Shown here one piece after another: positions 43,277-52,348 of a DNA stretch of 64,000 bases. Within the stretch, counting starts at the first letter, position 1. Each line of letters starts with the position of its first letter. Origin of the DNA: Acetobacteraceae bacterium AT-5844 (GTDB taxonomy: Bacteria; Pseudomonadota; Alphaproteobacteria; Acetobacterales; Acetobacteraceae); contig JH599920.1 of NCBI GenBank assembly GCA_000245075.1, positions 1-64,000 on the forward strand. Reading direction: 5' to 3'. Both the position numbers and the translations under genes were made by a program. Under the pieces are notes generated by a model, which was given only the letters and a program-made list of their open reading frames with translations, was not told where the DNA came from and searched no databases.

Positions 43277-44771
43277 GGTGGCCATGGGTAATGTCCAGGT
43301 CGCCGAAGCGCGTGAACTCGGCTTCGAAGAAGAGGGGGATGGTGCCGGTGGGACCATGGCGCTGCTTGGCCAGGATGAGATCGGCCCGGTTGTGCGCCTT
43401 TTCCATGCGCTGTTGCCAGGCGGTCATGGCGTCCTGGAACTTTTCCGCGTTGTCGAAGCCGGCCTGCTTCGGCTCCTGCATCTTCAGGTAGTAGTCGTCG
43501 CGATAGACGAACATCACCATGTCGGCGTCCTGCTCGATCGAGCCGGATTCGCGCAGGTCCGAGAGCTGGGGGCGCTTGTCCTCGCGGCTTTCCACCTGAC
43601 GGGAGAGCTGGGAGAGGGCCATGACCGGTACGGCCAGTTCCTTGGCGATGGCCTTCAGCCCCTGGGTGATCTGGCTGATTTCCTGCACGCGGTTCTCCGG
43701 GCGGGAGCCGGCGGCGGGGCGCATCAGCTGCAGGTAGTCCACCACGATGAAGTCGAGACCACGGGTCCGCTTCAGGCGCCGGCAGCGGGTGCGGAGCGCG
43801 GAGATGGTGATGGCGGGCGTGTCGTCGATGAAGATCGGCAGGCGGGAGAGGTCGCGGCTGACTTCCACGAAGCGGTCGAAATCGCGCTGCATGATCTCGC
43901 CGCGGCGGATGCGGTCGCCCGAGATGCGGGAGGCCTCGGAGAGCAGACGGGTGGCGAGCTGGTCCGCGCTCATTTCCAGGGAGAAGATGGCGGCGCCGCC
44001 ACGGGGGACGGTGCCGGGGCCGTGCTCCTCCTCCCACTGCCGCAGCACGGACTGGGCGGCGCCGAAGGCGATCTTGGTGGCCAGCGCCGTCTTACCCATG
44101 CCGGGGCGCCCGGCGAGAATCAGCAAGTCCGAGGGGTGCAGGCCACCGGTCTTGGCATCGAGGTCCCGCAGCCCGGAGGACAGGCCCGAGACGCCGCCGC
44201 CGCTTGTAAAAGCCTTCTCCGCCATGCCGACGGCGTCGGTAAGGGCACGGCTGAAGGTGACGAAGCCGCCCTCATTGCCGCCATCCTTGGCGAGATCGAA
44301 CAGCGCCTGCTCGGCAGCTTCGAGCTGTTCCTTGGCATCCAGCTCCGCCTCGGCGCCGAAGGCACGGTTGACCACCGTCTCGCCGAGATCGACCAGCTGG
44401 CGGCGGAGCCAGGCGTCGTGGATGACACGGCCGTATTCGCCGGCATTGATGATGCCGACCATGGCGGAGAGCAGTTCCGCCAGATACTTGGCGCCGCCGA
44501 CGGCATCCAGCGTGCCGGAATGCTCGAACTCGGCGCGGAGGGTGACGGCATCCGCCAGCTGCCCGGCCTCGATGCGGCGCTGGATGGCGGCAAAGATGCG
44601 GCCATGGGTGGCGTTGGCGAAATGCTCGGGCGCCAGGAACTCCGAAACGCGCTCATAGGCCTTGTTGTTGGCCAGCAAGGCGCCAAGGAGCGCCTGCTCC
44701 GCCTGGAGATTCGCCGGCGGTTGGCGCTGGGCTACGCTGAGGAGGCCCTCGGTGTTCGGAACGCTGTTCAT
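43263..44771 (-). CDS. dnaB: Replicative DNA helicase DnaB
   Basis: A 502-residue hexameric replicative helicase. The N-terminal domain opens LQAEQALLGALLANNKAYER. The RecA-like C-terminal domain has Walker A AGRPGMGKTALATKIA near residue 205, IFSLEMSADQLATRLLSEAS, DYLQLMRPA and SQLSRQVESREDKRPQLSDL. The ATG at 44771 is preferred over a TTG nine bases upstream. It overlaps alr at its 3' end. In related genomes it usually follows rplI; here cfa intervenes. Confidence 0.97.
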   Translation of the reverse strand: MNSVPNTEGLLSVAQRQPPANLQAEQALLGALLANNKAYERVSEFLAPEHFANATHGRIFAAIQRRIEAGQLADAVTLRAEFEHSGTLDAVGGAKYLAELLSAMVGIINAGEYGRVIHDAWLRRQLVDLGETVVNRAFGAEAELDAKEQLEAAEQALFDLAKDGGNEGGFVTFSRALTDAVGMAEKAFTSGGGVSGLSSGLRDLDAKTGGLHPSDLLILAGRPGMGKTALATKIAFGAAQSVLRQWEEEHGPGTVPRGGAAIFSLEMSADQLATRLLSEASRISGDRIRRGEIMQRDFDRFVEVSRDLSRLPIFIDDTPAITISALRTRCRRLKRTRGLDFIVVDYLQLMRPAAGSRPENRVQEISQITQGLKAIAKELAVPVMALSQLSRQVESREDKRPQLSDLRESGSIEQDADMVMFVYRDDYYLKMQEPKQAGFDNAEKFQDAMTAWQQRMEKAHNRADLILAKQRHGPTGTIPLFFEAEFTRFGDLDITHGHHDDY

Positions 44772-44851
44772 GCGGCCCAAGCTAGCCCGTCCAGCCCCCC
44801 TCGTGGGAGAGGGAGGCTGTGGATAGCGGGGATGCTTTTAGCGGAGGTTGA

Positions 44852-46081
44852 TCACGCATCCTCGCGGGGGCGGGTGGCCGCGCCGCGCTCGCTGTCCAGC
44901 ATGTAGTCCCGGGAAAGGGGGAGGGTGTCCACCTTGCAGGTCAGCTGGATCTGCCAGTTCATGTGGCCCATCCGGCGGAAGGCGAGTTCCGAGCCCACCA
45001 GATAGAATTCGAACATGCGGCAGAAGCGCTCGTCATAGAGGCTCTGGATGGCATCCCGGTTGGCGGCGAAGCGGCGGCGCCAATGGGCCAGGGTATGCGC
45101 GTAATGCAGGCGCAGGACCTCGATATCCGTCGCCCAGAGGCCGGATTTCTCCACCGCCGGCAGCACTTCGGAGAGCGCGGGGGAATAGCCGCCGGGGAAG
45201 ATGTATTTGGTGATCCAGGCATTGGTGCTGCCTGGCCCGTCGCTGCGGCCAATGGCGTGGATAAGGGCAACGCCATCCTCCTTCAGCGCGCCTTTCACGG
45301 TGCGGAAGAAGGTCTTGTAGTGGTCGATACCCACATGCTCGAACATGCCGACCGAGACGATACGGTCCACCGGGCGCTTCCAGTCCCGGTAATCCATCAG
45401 CTCGAACTTCACGCGGTCTGAGAGGCCTTCATCCTCGGCGCGCTGGCGGGCGACCTCCAGCTGCTCCGTCGAGAGGGTGATGCCGGTGACGCGGGCGCCA
45501 TGCTCGCGGGCCAGGTGCAGGGCCATGCCGCCCCAGCCGCAGCCGATATCCAGCACTTCCAGCCCCGGCCGGTCGAAGTGCAGCTTGGAGGCGATGTGGC
45601 GCTTCTTCAGAAGCTGCGCCTCTTCCAGTGTTTCTTCCCCGGTGGGAAAATAGGCGCAGGAATACTGCCGGTCCCGATCCAGGAACAAAGCATAGAGGCG
45701 GCCGTTAAGGTCGTAATGGTGCGCGACGTTGCGGCGGGCGCGGCCGGCGGGGTTCAGCTGGTCCAGGTGGCGGCGGCCCCAGCGGACCCATTCCATCAGC
45801 TTCTCGGCCGGGTGGCCGCCGCCCTCCATCATGTTGAGGACCATCAGGTCCGTCATCTCGTAGAGCGTGCAGTTCAGCGGGGCGAGGCCGCCATCCATGT
45901 AGGCTTCGCCAAAAGCGAGGGTAGGGTTGGTGCACAGGCGGCGGACGGTACGCCAGTCCCTCAGATCCACACCGGCGGCAGGGCCGTCGGTGCCGTGATA
46001 CTCTCGGATGCGGCCGTCCGGATAGCGGACGGTCAAGGTCCCGCGTGTTATGAGGCGGGATAGAATACGGTCGAACAACAT
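44852..46081 (-). CDS. cfa: Cyclopropane-fatty-acyl-phospholipid synthase
   Basis: A 409-residue CFA synthase that adds a methylene from SAM across double bonds of membrane phospholipids. SAM motif I is VLDIGCGWGGMALHLAREHG near residue 172; SVGMFEHVGIDHYKTFFRTV, WITKYIFPGGYSPALSEVLP and a bicarbonate-site-like Glu region follow. The N-terminal domain (residues 1-130) is the family lid. It stands between rplI (terminated upstream) and dnaB, so it has its own promoter in 46082-46221. Confidence 0.95.
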   Translation of the reverse strand: MLFDRILSRLITRGTLTVRYPDGRIREYHGTDGPAAGVDLRDWRTVRRLCTNPTLAFGEAYMDGGLAPLNCTLYEMTDLMVLNMMEGGGHPAEKLMEWVRWGRRHLDQLNPAGRARRNVAHHYDLNGRLYALFLDRDRQYSCAYFPTGEETLEEAQLLKKRHIASKLHFDRPGLEVLDIGCGWGGMALHLAREHGARVTGITLSTEQLEVARQRAEDEGLSDRVKFELMDYRDWKRPVDRIVSVGMFEHVGIDHYKTFFRTVKGALKEDGVALIHAIGRSDGPGSTNAWITKYIFPGGYSPALSEVLPAVEKSGLWATDIEVLRLHYAHTLAHWRRRFAANRDAIQSLYDERFCRMFEFYLVGSELAFRRMGHMNWQIQLTCKVDTLPLSRDYMLDSERGAATRPREDA

Positions 46082-46221
46082 GCCCGAGCCTTCCTCTTCA
46101 CCACAGGCGGTATCGTGGCGATTAAGAAACGCGCTTGTCCAGTCAAGTCGCGGCCAAACTTACCAAAGCTTCATCGTAATCTTTCGATCGTGCTGAGTGA
46201 CGTAGGCGATCAAACCGCATG

Positions 46222-46258
46222 AAAAAGGGGGCGCCTCCTGCCGGAGGCGCCCCCTTTT
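46222..46258 (-). terminator. Rho-independent terminator of the rpsF-rplI operon
   Basis: A 12-base perfect stem GGGGGCGCCTCC / GGAGGCGCCCCC with a four-base loop, followed on the minus strand by TTTTT, 20 bases after the rplI stop. It separates the ribosomal operon from cfa. Confidence 0.92.
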
Positions 46259-46277
46259 CTTGGCCGATATAAGAGCC

Positions 46278-46847
46278 TTACTGCTCCGTCGCGGCACCCA
46301 GCTCGGACAGCTCGGCGGCCAGCTCGGCCTCCAGGCTCTCGTCCTCGGCGCGCTGCTCGGCGTGCAGGTCCTCGCCGCGCGCCTGCTTCTCGGCTTCCTC
46401 GGGGCTGCGGGCCACGTTGACGCTGAGCGGCAGGTGCACTTCCGGGTGCAGCTCGACGCGGACGCTGGTGATGCCCAGGGTCTTGATCGGCTGCTCCAGG
46501 AGGATCTGGCTGCGGTTGACGGTCAGGCCGGCTTCCTTCGCGGCGTCCGCGATGTCGCGGGCGCTGACGGAGCCGTACAGGCCGCCGGACTCGCCAGCCT
46601 GGCGGATGATGATGACGGACAGGCCGTCCATCCGCTCGGCCACGCGCTCGGCTTCCTCGCGGCGCTTCAGGTTCTGCGCCTCAAGCTGGACGCGCTCCTT
46701 CTCGAAGCGCTCCAGATTTGCCTTGCTGGCGCGGATGGCCTTGCCCTGCGGCAGGAGGTAGTTGCGGGCATAGCCCGGACGGACGGAGACGAGCTCGCCC
46801 ATCTGGCCGAGCTTCTCGACCCGCTGCATCAGGATGACATCGATCAT
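46278..46847 (-). CDS. rplI: 50S ribosomal protein L9
   Basis: A 189-residue L9. The N-terminal rRNA-binding domain [20 protein letters not shown], with [13 protein letters not shown], is followed by the long connecting helix around residues 40-75 and the C-terminal domain ([20 protein letters not shown]). The tail is acidic, about 35 residues longer than E. coli L9 (149), rich in Glu and Ala, as often in alphaproteobacteria. Last gene of the S6-S18 operon. Confidence 0.97.
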   Translation of the reverse strand: MIDVILMQRVEKLGQMGELVSVRPGYARNYLLPQGKAIRASKANLERFEKERVQLEAQNLKRREEAERVAERMDGLSVIIIRQAGESGGLYGSVSARDIADAAKEAGLTVNRSQILLEQPIKTLGITSVRVELHPEVHLPLSVNVARSPEEAEKQARGEDLHAEQRAEDESLEAELAAELSELGAATEQ

Positions 46848-46865
46848 CGGTTTTGAACCCCGATC

Positions 46866-47789
46866 TTACGTGTTGGCGGGCGGCGGGTTACGGCGCCCGA
46901 ATTGTTCAACGAGACCCAGCGCCACCAAGATGATGGCAGCCGGAAGGACAAAGACGAGAAGGGCGACATAGGCAGCGGTCAGTGCCGCCGTGCGCCACTT
47001 CGCCGGCGGAAGCCGGGAGTGGAGCGCGGCGAGCCCCTGCAGCAGCAACGGCACCATCAGCGCGAGGCACAGCGAGAGCGGCAACAGCTCCGCCGCCGGG
47101 TCCGCCAGCATCCATGCCAGGCCGGCGAGGGCCGGCAGGACAGGGTACCAACGGGGAAGGCGGGCTTGCTGCCAGCGCAGGGCCGGATAAAGCGCCAGGC
47201 CGCGCCGCGTCAGCTGACGCTGGGCGATGGCGGCGTTCGCCACCACCACGAAGGCCAGCCAGAGAGCAAGCATGCCGGCCTTCAGGCGGATGATCTGATC
47301 GACCATGCCTTCCGGCGCTTCCACACCCATGCGGGTGAGGCTTTCGATCACCGCCTGCCGCAGCGAGGCCTCGATCCCTGCCTCAGGGCTCCCCAGCAGC
47401 ATCCCGATCAGCAGCAGCATGGCGGCCGGCCAGAGGCCGAGAAGCGCCAGCGGCATGCCGAGATCGACCCTCGCGCCCCGGAGGCCGGTGGCGAGCGTCA
47501 ACGCGGCGGGAAGGCCGAAGGTACCCATGAAGACCGCCACCGGACCCAGCCAGGAACTACCGATCACCAATGCCAGGCCGGACACCGCCAGAGCGATGAA
47601 CACGGATGGCAGGCCAAAGGAGAGCCCGGCGAGGAACAGGGGCAGCGGCACGAACCAGAACAGGATCGTGCCCAGAGGCAGGCCGTTGAAGGTCCAGAGC
47701 GCTGCCACAGCCGAGACGAGCCCGGCCGCCGCCCCCGCGAGGATTCGCGGGTCGTTGGCCAGACCGGTACGGGGCTGCGGGTTGCTCAC
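46866..47789 (-). CDS. DUF2232 domain-containing membrane protein
   Basis: A 307-residue integral membrane protein with about seven or eight hydrophobic segments, for example AGLVSAVAALWTFNGLPLGT, VFIALAVSGLALVIGSSWLG and ALLGLWPAAMLLLIGMLLG. It belongs to the DUF2232 (YybS-like) group, which sits between rpsR and rplI in many alphaproteobacteria. The start is GTG. Function unknown; steady linkage to ribosomal genes suggests growth-related expression. Confidence 0.88.
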   Translation of the reverse strand: MSNPQPRTGLANDPRILAGAAAGLVSAVAALWTFNGLPLGTILFWFVPLPLFLAGLSFGLPSVFIALAVSGLALVIGSSWLGPVAVFMGTFGLPAALTLATGLRGARVDLGMPLALLGLWPAAMLLLIGMLLGSPEAGIEASLRQAVIESLTRMGVEAPEGMVDQIIRLKAGMLALWLAFVVVANAAIAQRQLTRRGLALYPALRWQQARLPRWYPVLPALAGLAWMLADPAAELLPLSLCLALMVPLLLQGLAALHSRLPPAKWRTAALTAAYVALLVFVLPAAIILVALGLVEQFGRRNPPPANT

Positions 47790-47819
47790 GCTGCTATGCC
47801 TGTCTTCGCGTCAGTGTCG

Positions 47820-48098
47820 TCAGTCGTTGATGACGTAGGGCAGCAGGGCCAGGAAGCGGGCGCGCTTGATGGCGTTGGCCAGCTCACGCTGCTTCTTGCC
47901 CGACACGGCCGTGATGCGGCTCGGCACGATCTTGCCGCGCTCGCTCAGGAAGCGAGAGAGCAGGCGCACGTCCTTGTAGTCGATCTTCGGCGCGTTGGGG
48001 CCGGAGAACGGGCAGGACTTGCGGCGGCGGTAGAACGGACGGCGCGCACCGACGGCGGGGCGGCGGGCGGCGGGGTTCAGGTCGGTGGTGTCGGACAT
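47820..48098 (-). CDS. rpsR: 30S ribosomal protein S18
   Basis: A 92-residue S18 with the family core [40 protein letters not shown] and [20 protein letters not shown]. It binds S6 and the 16S platform. A basic N-terminal extension ([13 protein letters not shown]) precedes the core, usual for this group. It lies six bases after rpsF and is translated from the same mRNA. Confidence 0.97.
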   Translation of the reverse strand: MSDTTDLNPAARRPAVGARRPFYRRRKSCPFSGPNAPKIDYKDVRLLSRFLSERGKIVPSRITAVSGKKQRELANAIKRARFLALLPYVIND

Positions 48099-48104
48099 GA
48101 TCTC

Positions 48105-48578
48105 TTACTCCTCGCCGCCGTTACCGGCTTCCATCTCATCGCGGGGACGCGCGCGGAATTCCTCGCGGTCGTCGCCACGCTCGCGGCCACGGCCGGAGCT
48201 GAAGCGGCCGGCCGGACGCGGGCCACGGAAGCCGCGGTCGCGCTCGCGGTCGTCGCCGCGCTTGGCCAGGATGGCGGAGGGAGCCTCGTCGATCGCCTCG
48301 ACGCGGATGGTCATGTGGCGCAGAACGTCTTCGTTCAGGCCCAGCTGGCGCGCCATCTCCTGCTCGGCGGAGGCCGGGCAGTCCAGACCGAGGAGCACGT
48401 AGTGGCCCTTGCGGTTCTTCTTGATGCGGTACGCCAGGCCGCGCAGGCCCCAGTACTCGCGCTTCTTCACTTCGCCACCGGCTTCGGTGATGACCGCGGA
48501 GATCTGGTCGGTGATGGTGTCGACCTGCTGCTGCGACAGGTCGTTACGTGCGATGAGCACGGTCTCGTAAAGCGGCAT
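48105..48578 (-). CDS. rpsF: 30S ribosomal protein S6
   Basis: A 157-residue S6. The ferredoxin-like core [20 protein letters not shown] to [14 protein letters not shown] (residues 1-105) is normal. A charged C-terminal extension of about 50 residues, rich in Arg, Gly, Asp and Glu (for example [20 protein letters not shown]), follows. Glutamate tails on S6 are known in enterobacteria; an Arg/Gly-rich tail is an alphaproteobacterial trait. AGGGAGAC precedes the ATG. A leader hairpin upstream probably gives S6:S18 feedback. Confidence 0.97.
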   Translation of the reverse strand: MPLYETVLIARNDLSQQQVDTITDQISAVITEAGGEVKKREYWGLRGLAYRIKKNRKGHYVLLGLDCPASAEQEMARQLGLNEDVLRHMTIRVEAIDEAPSAILAKRGDDRERDRGFRGPRPAGRFSSGRGRERGDDREEFRARPRDEMEAGNGGEE

Positions 48579-48612
48579 GGTGTCTCCCTGTGGCTGTCTC
48601 AGCCCTGGGGCG

Positions 48613-48638
48613 GCTTATTCGGCACCATGCCGGTAAGC
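48613..48638 (-). promoter_or_regulatory. Putative S6:S18-binding leader motif of rpsF
   Basis: On the minus strand, ending 35 bases before the rpsF ATG. It reads outer stem GCUUA / UAAGC, then CCG on the 5' side and CGAA on the 3' side, and an apical stem-loop GCA-UGG-UGC. A CCG box next to a short apical helix is the hallmark of the known S6:S18 autoregulatory RNA, which mimics the 16S site of the complex. Shape and position fit; I could not run a covariance model. Confidence 0.6.
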
Positions 48639-48653
48639 ACGCAAACGGGCATA

Positions 48654-48679
48654 GCCGGGCGCGATGCCACGCGCCCGGC
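48654..48679 (-). promoter_or_regulatory. Second hairpin in the rpsF leader
   Basis: A 10-base perfect stem GCCGGGCGCG / CGCGCCCGGC with a six-base loop, 15 bases before the putative S6:S18 motif. No T run follows, so it is more likely a leader structure than a terminator. Confidence 0.45.
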
Positions 48680-48944
48680 AGGGTGCGCGGCGTAAAGCAT
48701 GGGGATGGTGCGCGAGTCAAAGGATTCCCTGGGGAATGGCGCTGGGGTGCCCCGGAATCGGTGGTTCGTCGGTTCGGGCGCGGCCCACCCTGGCCTGGGC
48801 CGAAAATGGAAGGGCCGAGTTTTGCGAGGAGGGGGCTTGGCGTAGTGGGGTGCCTGCCACAATGTTGACAAGGATTCCTTGACACCCGGGCGCACCGCCT
48901 CTACCCCGCCCGCCGCCATTCATACGTGGGAAACAATCCGCCCA

Positions 48945-49901
48945 ATGCCGCTCGCCTTTGTCTTTCCGGGCCAGGGCAGCCAGGCCGTCGGCATGGGCCG
49001 CGACCTGGCCGCCAGCTTCTCCGCCGCGCGGGAAGTCTTCGAAGCTGTCGATGAGACTCTGAAGCAGAACCTCTCCCGCCTCATGTTCGAGGGGCCGGCC
49101 GAGGAGCTGACGCTGACGGCGAATGCCCAGCCGGCGCTGATGGCTGTCTCCCTCGCCGTGCTGCGCGTGCTGGAGCATGAGGGCGGCTTTGATCTGAAGT
49201 CCCGCGTCGCGCTGGTCGCCGGCCACAGCCTGGGCGAGTACAGCGCGCTGGCCGCGGCCCTGACCTTCGACGTGCCGACCGCCGCCCGCCTGCTGCGCCT
49301 GCGCGGCGAGGCGATGCAGAAGGCCGTTCCCGCCGGCATCGGCGCGATGGCCGCCCTGCTGGGTGCCGAGATGGCCCAGGCCCGCTCCATCTGCGAGCGC
49401 GCCGCCGAGTCGCCCGAGGGCGCGCACGAGATCGTCGAGGCCGCCAACGATAATGGCGGCGGGCAGGTGGTGATTTCCGGCCATCGCGGCGCCGTGGAGC
49501 GCGCGGTGGAGCTGGCCAAGGCCGAGGGCATCAAGCGCGCCATGCTGCTGCCGGTCTCGGCGCCGTTCCATTCCTCGCTGATGGCTCCGGCCGCGGATGC
49601 GATGGCGGAGGCGCTGGCGCTGGCCGAGCTGCGTCCGCCGGTGGTGCCGCTGGTGGCCAATGTCTCCGCCGCCAAGGCGACCGACCCTGCCGAGATTCGG
49701 GAGCTGCTGGTCCAGCAGGTGACGGGCACAGTGCGCTGGCGCGAATGTGTGGGCGCCATGCTGGAACTGGGCGTGGACCGTTTTGTCGAAATTGGCTCAG
49801 GCAAGGTGCTGACGGGGCTGGCCAAGCGGCTGGCGCCGGATGCCCAGGCCATGTCGGTGGGCACCCCCGCCGATATCGAAGCCTTCCTGAAGAGCCTGTA
49901 A
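48945..49901 (+). CDS. fabD: Malonyl-CoA:ACP transacylase
   Basis: A 318-residue FabD that moves malonyl from CoA to ACP in fatty acid synthesis. LAFVFPGQGSQAVGMGRDLA opens the protein; the nucleophile Ser is in VAGHSLGEYSALAAA near residue 92; LLPVSAPFHSSLM holds the catalytic His. The ATG at 48945 is chosen, as the longer frame adds 22 unlike residues. First gene of the fab operon, divergent from rpsF as in many alphaproteobacteria. Confidence 0.97.
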   Translation: MPLAFVFPGQGSQAVGMGRDLAASFSAAREVFEAVDETLKQNLSRLMFEGPAEELTLTANAQPALMAVSLAVLRVLEHEGGFDLKSRVALVAGHSLGEYSALAAALTFDVPTAARLLRLRGEAMQKAVPAGIGAMAALLGAEMAQARSICERAAESPEGAHEIVEAANDNGGGQVVISGHRGAVERAVELAKAEGIKRAMLLPVSAPFHSSLMAPAADAMAEALALAELRPPVVPLVANVSAAKATDPAEIRELLVQQVTGTVRWRECVGAMLELGVDRFVEIGSGKVLTGLAKRLAPDAQAMSVGTPADIEAFLKSL

Positions 49902-49917
49902 GGGAATCCTTCGATCC

Positions 49918-50655
49918 ATGTTCAGCCTTGAAGGCAAGGTGGCCCTGGTCACCGGCGCGACCGGCGGTATCGGTGCGGAAATCGCCCGTGCGCTGCACAA
50001 GCAGGGCGCCAAGGTCGCGCTCTCCGGCACCCGCAAGGAGGTGCTGGAGGCCCTGGCCGCCGAGCTCGGCGAGGGCGTGCTGGTGGCGCCGGCCAATCTG
50101 AGCGACCCGGCGGCCCCGGCCGCGCTGGTGGAGCAGGTGGAAGCCGCCTTCGGCAAGCTGGACATCCTGATCAACAATGCGGGCTTCACCCGTGACGGCT
50201 TGGCCATGCGGATGTCCGACAAGGACTGGTCCGACGTGCTGGAGGTCGATCTGGCCGCGCCGTTCCGGCTGGCCCGTGCCGCCATGCGCGGCATGATGAA
50301 GCGCCGCGCGGGCCGCATTATTTCCATCGCCTCGATCGTGGGCGTGACCGGTAATCCGGGGCAGGCGAATTATTCCGCCGCCAAGGCCGGGCTGATCGGC
50401 ATGAGCAAGTCCCTGGCGCAGGAGCTGGCCTCCCGCGGCATCACGGTGAACGTGGTCGCGCCGGGCTTCATTGCCACGCCGATGACGGACGCGCTGAACG
50501 ACCAGCAGAAGGCGCGGCTGATGGAGCGAATTCCGATGGGGCGTATGGGCGAGGCTGCCGATATCGCGGCGGCGGTCGTCTATCTGTCCTCCGAAGAGGC
50601 CGGCTGGGTCACCGGCGCCACTCTCCATGTGAATGGTGGGATGGCGATGATCTGA
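49918..50655 (+). CDS. fabG: 3-oxoacyl-ACP reductase
   Basis: A 245-residue SDR reducing 3-oxoacyl-ACP with NADPH. Cofactor loop TGATGGIGAEIA near residue 13, NNAGFTRDGLAMRM near residue 85, catalytic Ser in ISIASIVGVTGNPGQANYSA and the Y-x-x-x-K in YSAAKAG, with VAPGFIATPMTDAL typical of FabG. It follows fabD by 16 bases and precedes acpP. The protein resembles the PhaB at 3745 but differs at the substrate-side motifs. Confidence 0.96.
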   Translation: MFSLEGKVALVTGATGGIGAEIARALHKQGAKVALSGTRKEVLEALAAELGEGVLVAPANLSDPAAPAALVEQVEAAFGKLDILINNAGFTRDGLAMRMSDKDWSDVLEVDLAAPFRLARAAMRGMMKRRAGRIISIASIVGVTGNPGQANYSAAKAGLIGMSKSLAQELASRGITVNVVAPGFIATPMTDALNDQQKARLMERIPMGRMGEAADIAAAVVYLSSEEAGWVTGATLHVNGGMAMI

Positions 50656-50659
50656 ACCC

Positions 50660-50687
50660 GCTTCCGGGGAATTGTTCCCCGTGAAGC
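50660..50687 (+). promoter_or_regulatory. Hairpin between fabG and acpP
   Basis: A 12-base stem, GCTTC and CGGGGAA paired with TTCCCCG and GAAGC, with one bulged T and a TTG loop, starting just after the fabG stop. No T run follows. It may be an attenuator, or a processing and stability element that lets acpP be expressed more strongly than fabDG. Confidence 0.5.
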
Positions 50688-50772
50688 TTCCGTGTTAAGC
50701 CCGCGCGGTCCATGGGATGGGGCTGTTCCCTCCCGCCGCCGCAGGCAGTGTTCCAGCAGGAGAAGTCGGGCC

Positions 50773-51012
50773 ATGAGCGATACCGCCGAGAAGGTGAAGA
50801 AGATTGTTGTCGAGCACCTGGGCGTGGAAGAGGCCAAGGTGACCGCCGAGGCGTCCTTCATCGACGACCTGGGCGCTGACAGCCTCGACACCGTCGAGCT
50901 GGTGATGGCGTTCGAAGAGGCCTTCGGGGTCGAGATCCCCGACGATGCCGCCGAGAAGATCACGACCGTTAAGGACGCGATCGACTACATCGAGGCGCAG
51001 AAGGCGGCCTGA
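50773..51012 (+). CDS. acpP: Acyl carrier protein
   Basis: A 79-residue acidic four-helix ACP. The phosphopantetheine Ser is in [16 protein letters not shown] near residue 38, and [20 protein letters not shown] is the usual second half. AGGAG lies before the ATG ([15 protein letters not shown]). The 117-base gap from fabG with a hairpin suggests an extra promoter or processing for this abundant protein. Confidence 0.98.
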   Translation: MSDTAEKVKKIVVEHLGVEEAKVTAEASFIDDLGADSLDTVELVMAFEEAFGVEIPDDAAEKITTVKDAIDYIEAQKAA

Positions 51013-51064
51013 GGCCCCTTCGCTCCTTACGCGTCTGATAGGATAGAGTCGGGAGGTTGCACGC

Positions 51065-52348
51065 GTGTTCGGTTCTATGACGACGCCGCGTCGCGTCGTC
51101 GTCACTGGGATGGGCATTGCCAGCCCTCTCGGCGTCGGCGTCGCCCATACGTGGCAGCGGATGCTGGCCAGCGAGAGCGGCATCGGTCCGATTACCCTGT
51201 TCGACCCGAAGGATCTGCCGGCGAAAATCGCCGGTGAGGTACCTGCTGGCTCCAAGACCGAGGGGAAGCTCGACCTTAACGAGTGGATCCCGGTCAAGGA
51301 CCAGAAGAAGATGGACCGCTTCATCCAGCTTGCCCTCGTGGCGGCGACGGAAGCGGTCGAGGATTCCGGCTGGGTGCCGCAGACCGAGGAAGAGCGTTGC
51401 GCCACCGGCGTGATGATCGGCTCCGGCATCGGCGGCCTGCCGGAGATCTACAACGGTTCCCAGCTCGTCGGGCAGGGCAAGGCGCGCCGCCTTTCGCCCT
51501 TCTTCATCCCGGCGGCGCTGATCAACCTGGCGTCCGGCCACATCTCCATCAAATACGGCTTCAAGGGCCCGAACCACGCGGTGGTGACGGCTTGCGCGAC
51601 CGGCGTGCATGCCCTGGGCGACGCCGCCCGGCTGATCGCCATCGGTGACGCTGATGTGATGGTGGCGGGCGGGACCGAGGCGGCGGTGTGCGAGATCGGC
51701 ATTGCCGGTTTCTGCGCGGCCCGTGCGCTCTCGACCGGTTTCAACGACAATCCTGGCGAGGGCTCCCGCCCCTGGGACGAAGGCCGCGACGGCTTCGTCA
51801 TGGGCGAGGGTGCCGGTGTGCTGGTGCTCGAAGAGTACGAGCACGCCAAGAAGCGCGGCGCCAAGATCTATGCCGAGGTCATCGGCTACGGCATGTCGGG
51901 CGACGCCAACCACATTACTGCACCTGCGGATGGCCATGAGGGCGCTTACCGCGCCATGACGGCCGCGCTGCGCGATGCCAGCATCACGCCGGCCGACATC
52001 CAGTACGTCAACGCGCACGGCACCTCCACGCCGCTGGGCGACGATCTGGAGCTGGAAGCGGTGGAGCGCCTGTTCGGCGACGCCGCCAAGGGCCTGGCGA
52101 TGTCCTCCACCAAGTCGGCGATCGGGCACCTGCTCGGCGCGGCCGGCGCGGTGGAAGGAATCTTCTCGATTTTGGCGATCCGGGACGGCGTTGCGCCCCC
52201 GACGCTGAACCTCGAGAAGCCCTCCAGGGAAAGCGTGATCGACCGTGTGGCGAAGCAGCCGCAGGAGCGGAAGATCGACATCGCGCTGTCCAACAGCTTC
52301 GGCTTTGGCGGCACGAACGCCAGCATCCTGTTCCGCAAGGCGCCCTGA
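51065..52348 (+). CDS. fabF: 3-oxoacyl-ACP synthase II
   Basis: A 427-residue thiolase-fold condensing enzyme elongating acyl-ACP with malonyl-ACP. The nucleophile Cys is in VVTACATGVHALGDAARLIA near residue 171; the two His are in VNAHGTSTPLGD and SAIGHLLGAAGAVEG. The GTG at 51065 is taken as start because GGGAGG lies eight bases upstream; the ATG at 51077 (MTTPRRVVVTGMG) is the alternative, but its spacing to that site is too long. Operon with acpP and mltG. Confidence 0.97.
   Translation: MFGSMTTPRRVVVTGMGIASPLGVGVAHTWQRMLASESGIGPITLFDPKDLPAKIAGEVPAGSKTEGKLDLNEWIPVKDQKKMDRFIQLALVAATEAVEDSGWVPQTEEERCATGVMIGSGIGGLPEIYNGSQLVGQGKARRLSPFFIPAALINLASGHISIKYGFKGPNHAVVTACATGVHALGDAARLIAIGDADVMVAGGTEAAVCEIGIAGFCAARALSTGFNDNPGEGSRPWDEGRDGFVMGEGAGVLVLEEYEHAKKRGAKIYAEVIGYGMSGDANHITAPADGHEGAYRAMTAALRDASITPADIQYVNAHGTSTPLGDDLELEAVERLFGDAAKGLAMSSTKSAIGHLLGAAGAVEGIFSILAIRDGVAPPTLNLEKPSRESVIDRVAKQPQERKIDIALSNSFGFGGTNASILFRKAP

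Larger units (their letters stand above)
48579..48944. other. Divergent intergenic region between rpsF and fabD
   Basis: A stretch of 366 bases without a convincing gene; short frames on both strands are GC shadows. It holds the rpsF leader (hairpins at 48613-48638 and 48654-48679) and the fabD promoter region. Two TTGACA hexamers at 48865 and 48879 could be -35 boxes for fabD, but neither has a good -10 at the right spacing. A 9-base phrase AAGGATTCC occurs twice (near 48720 and 48870). Confidence 0.6.
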
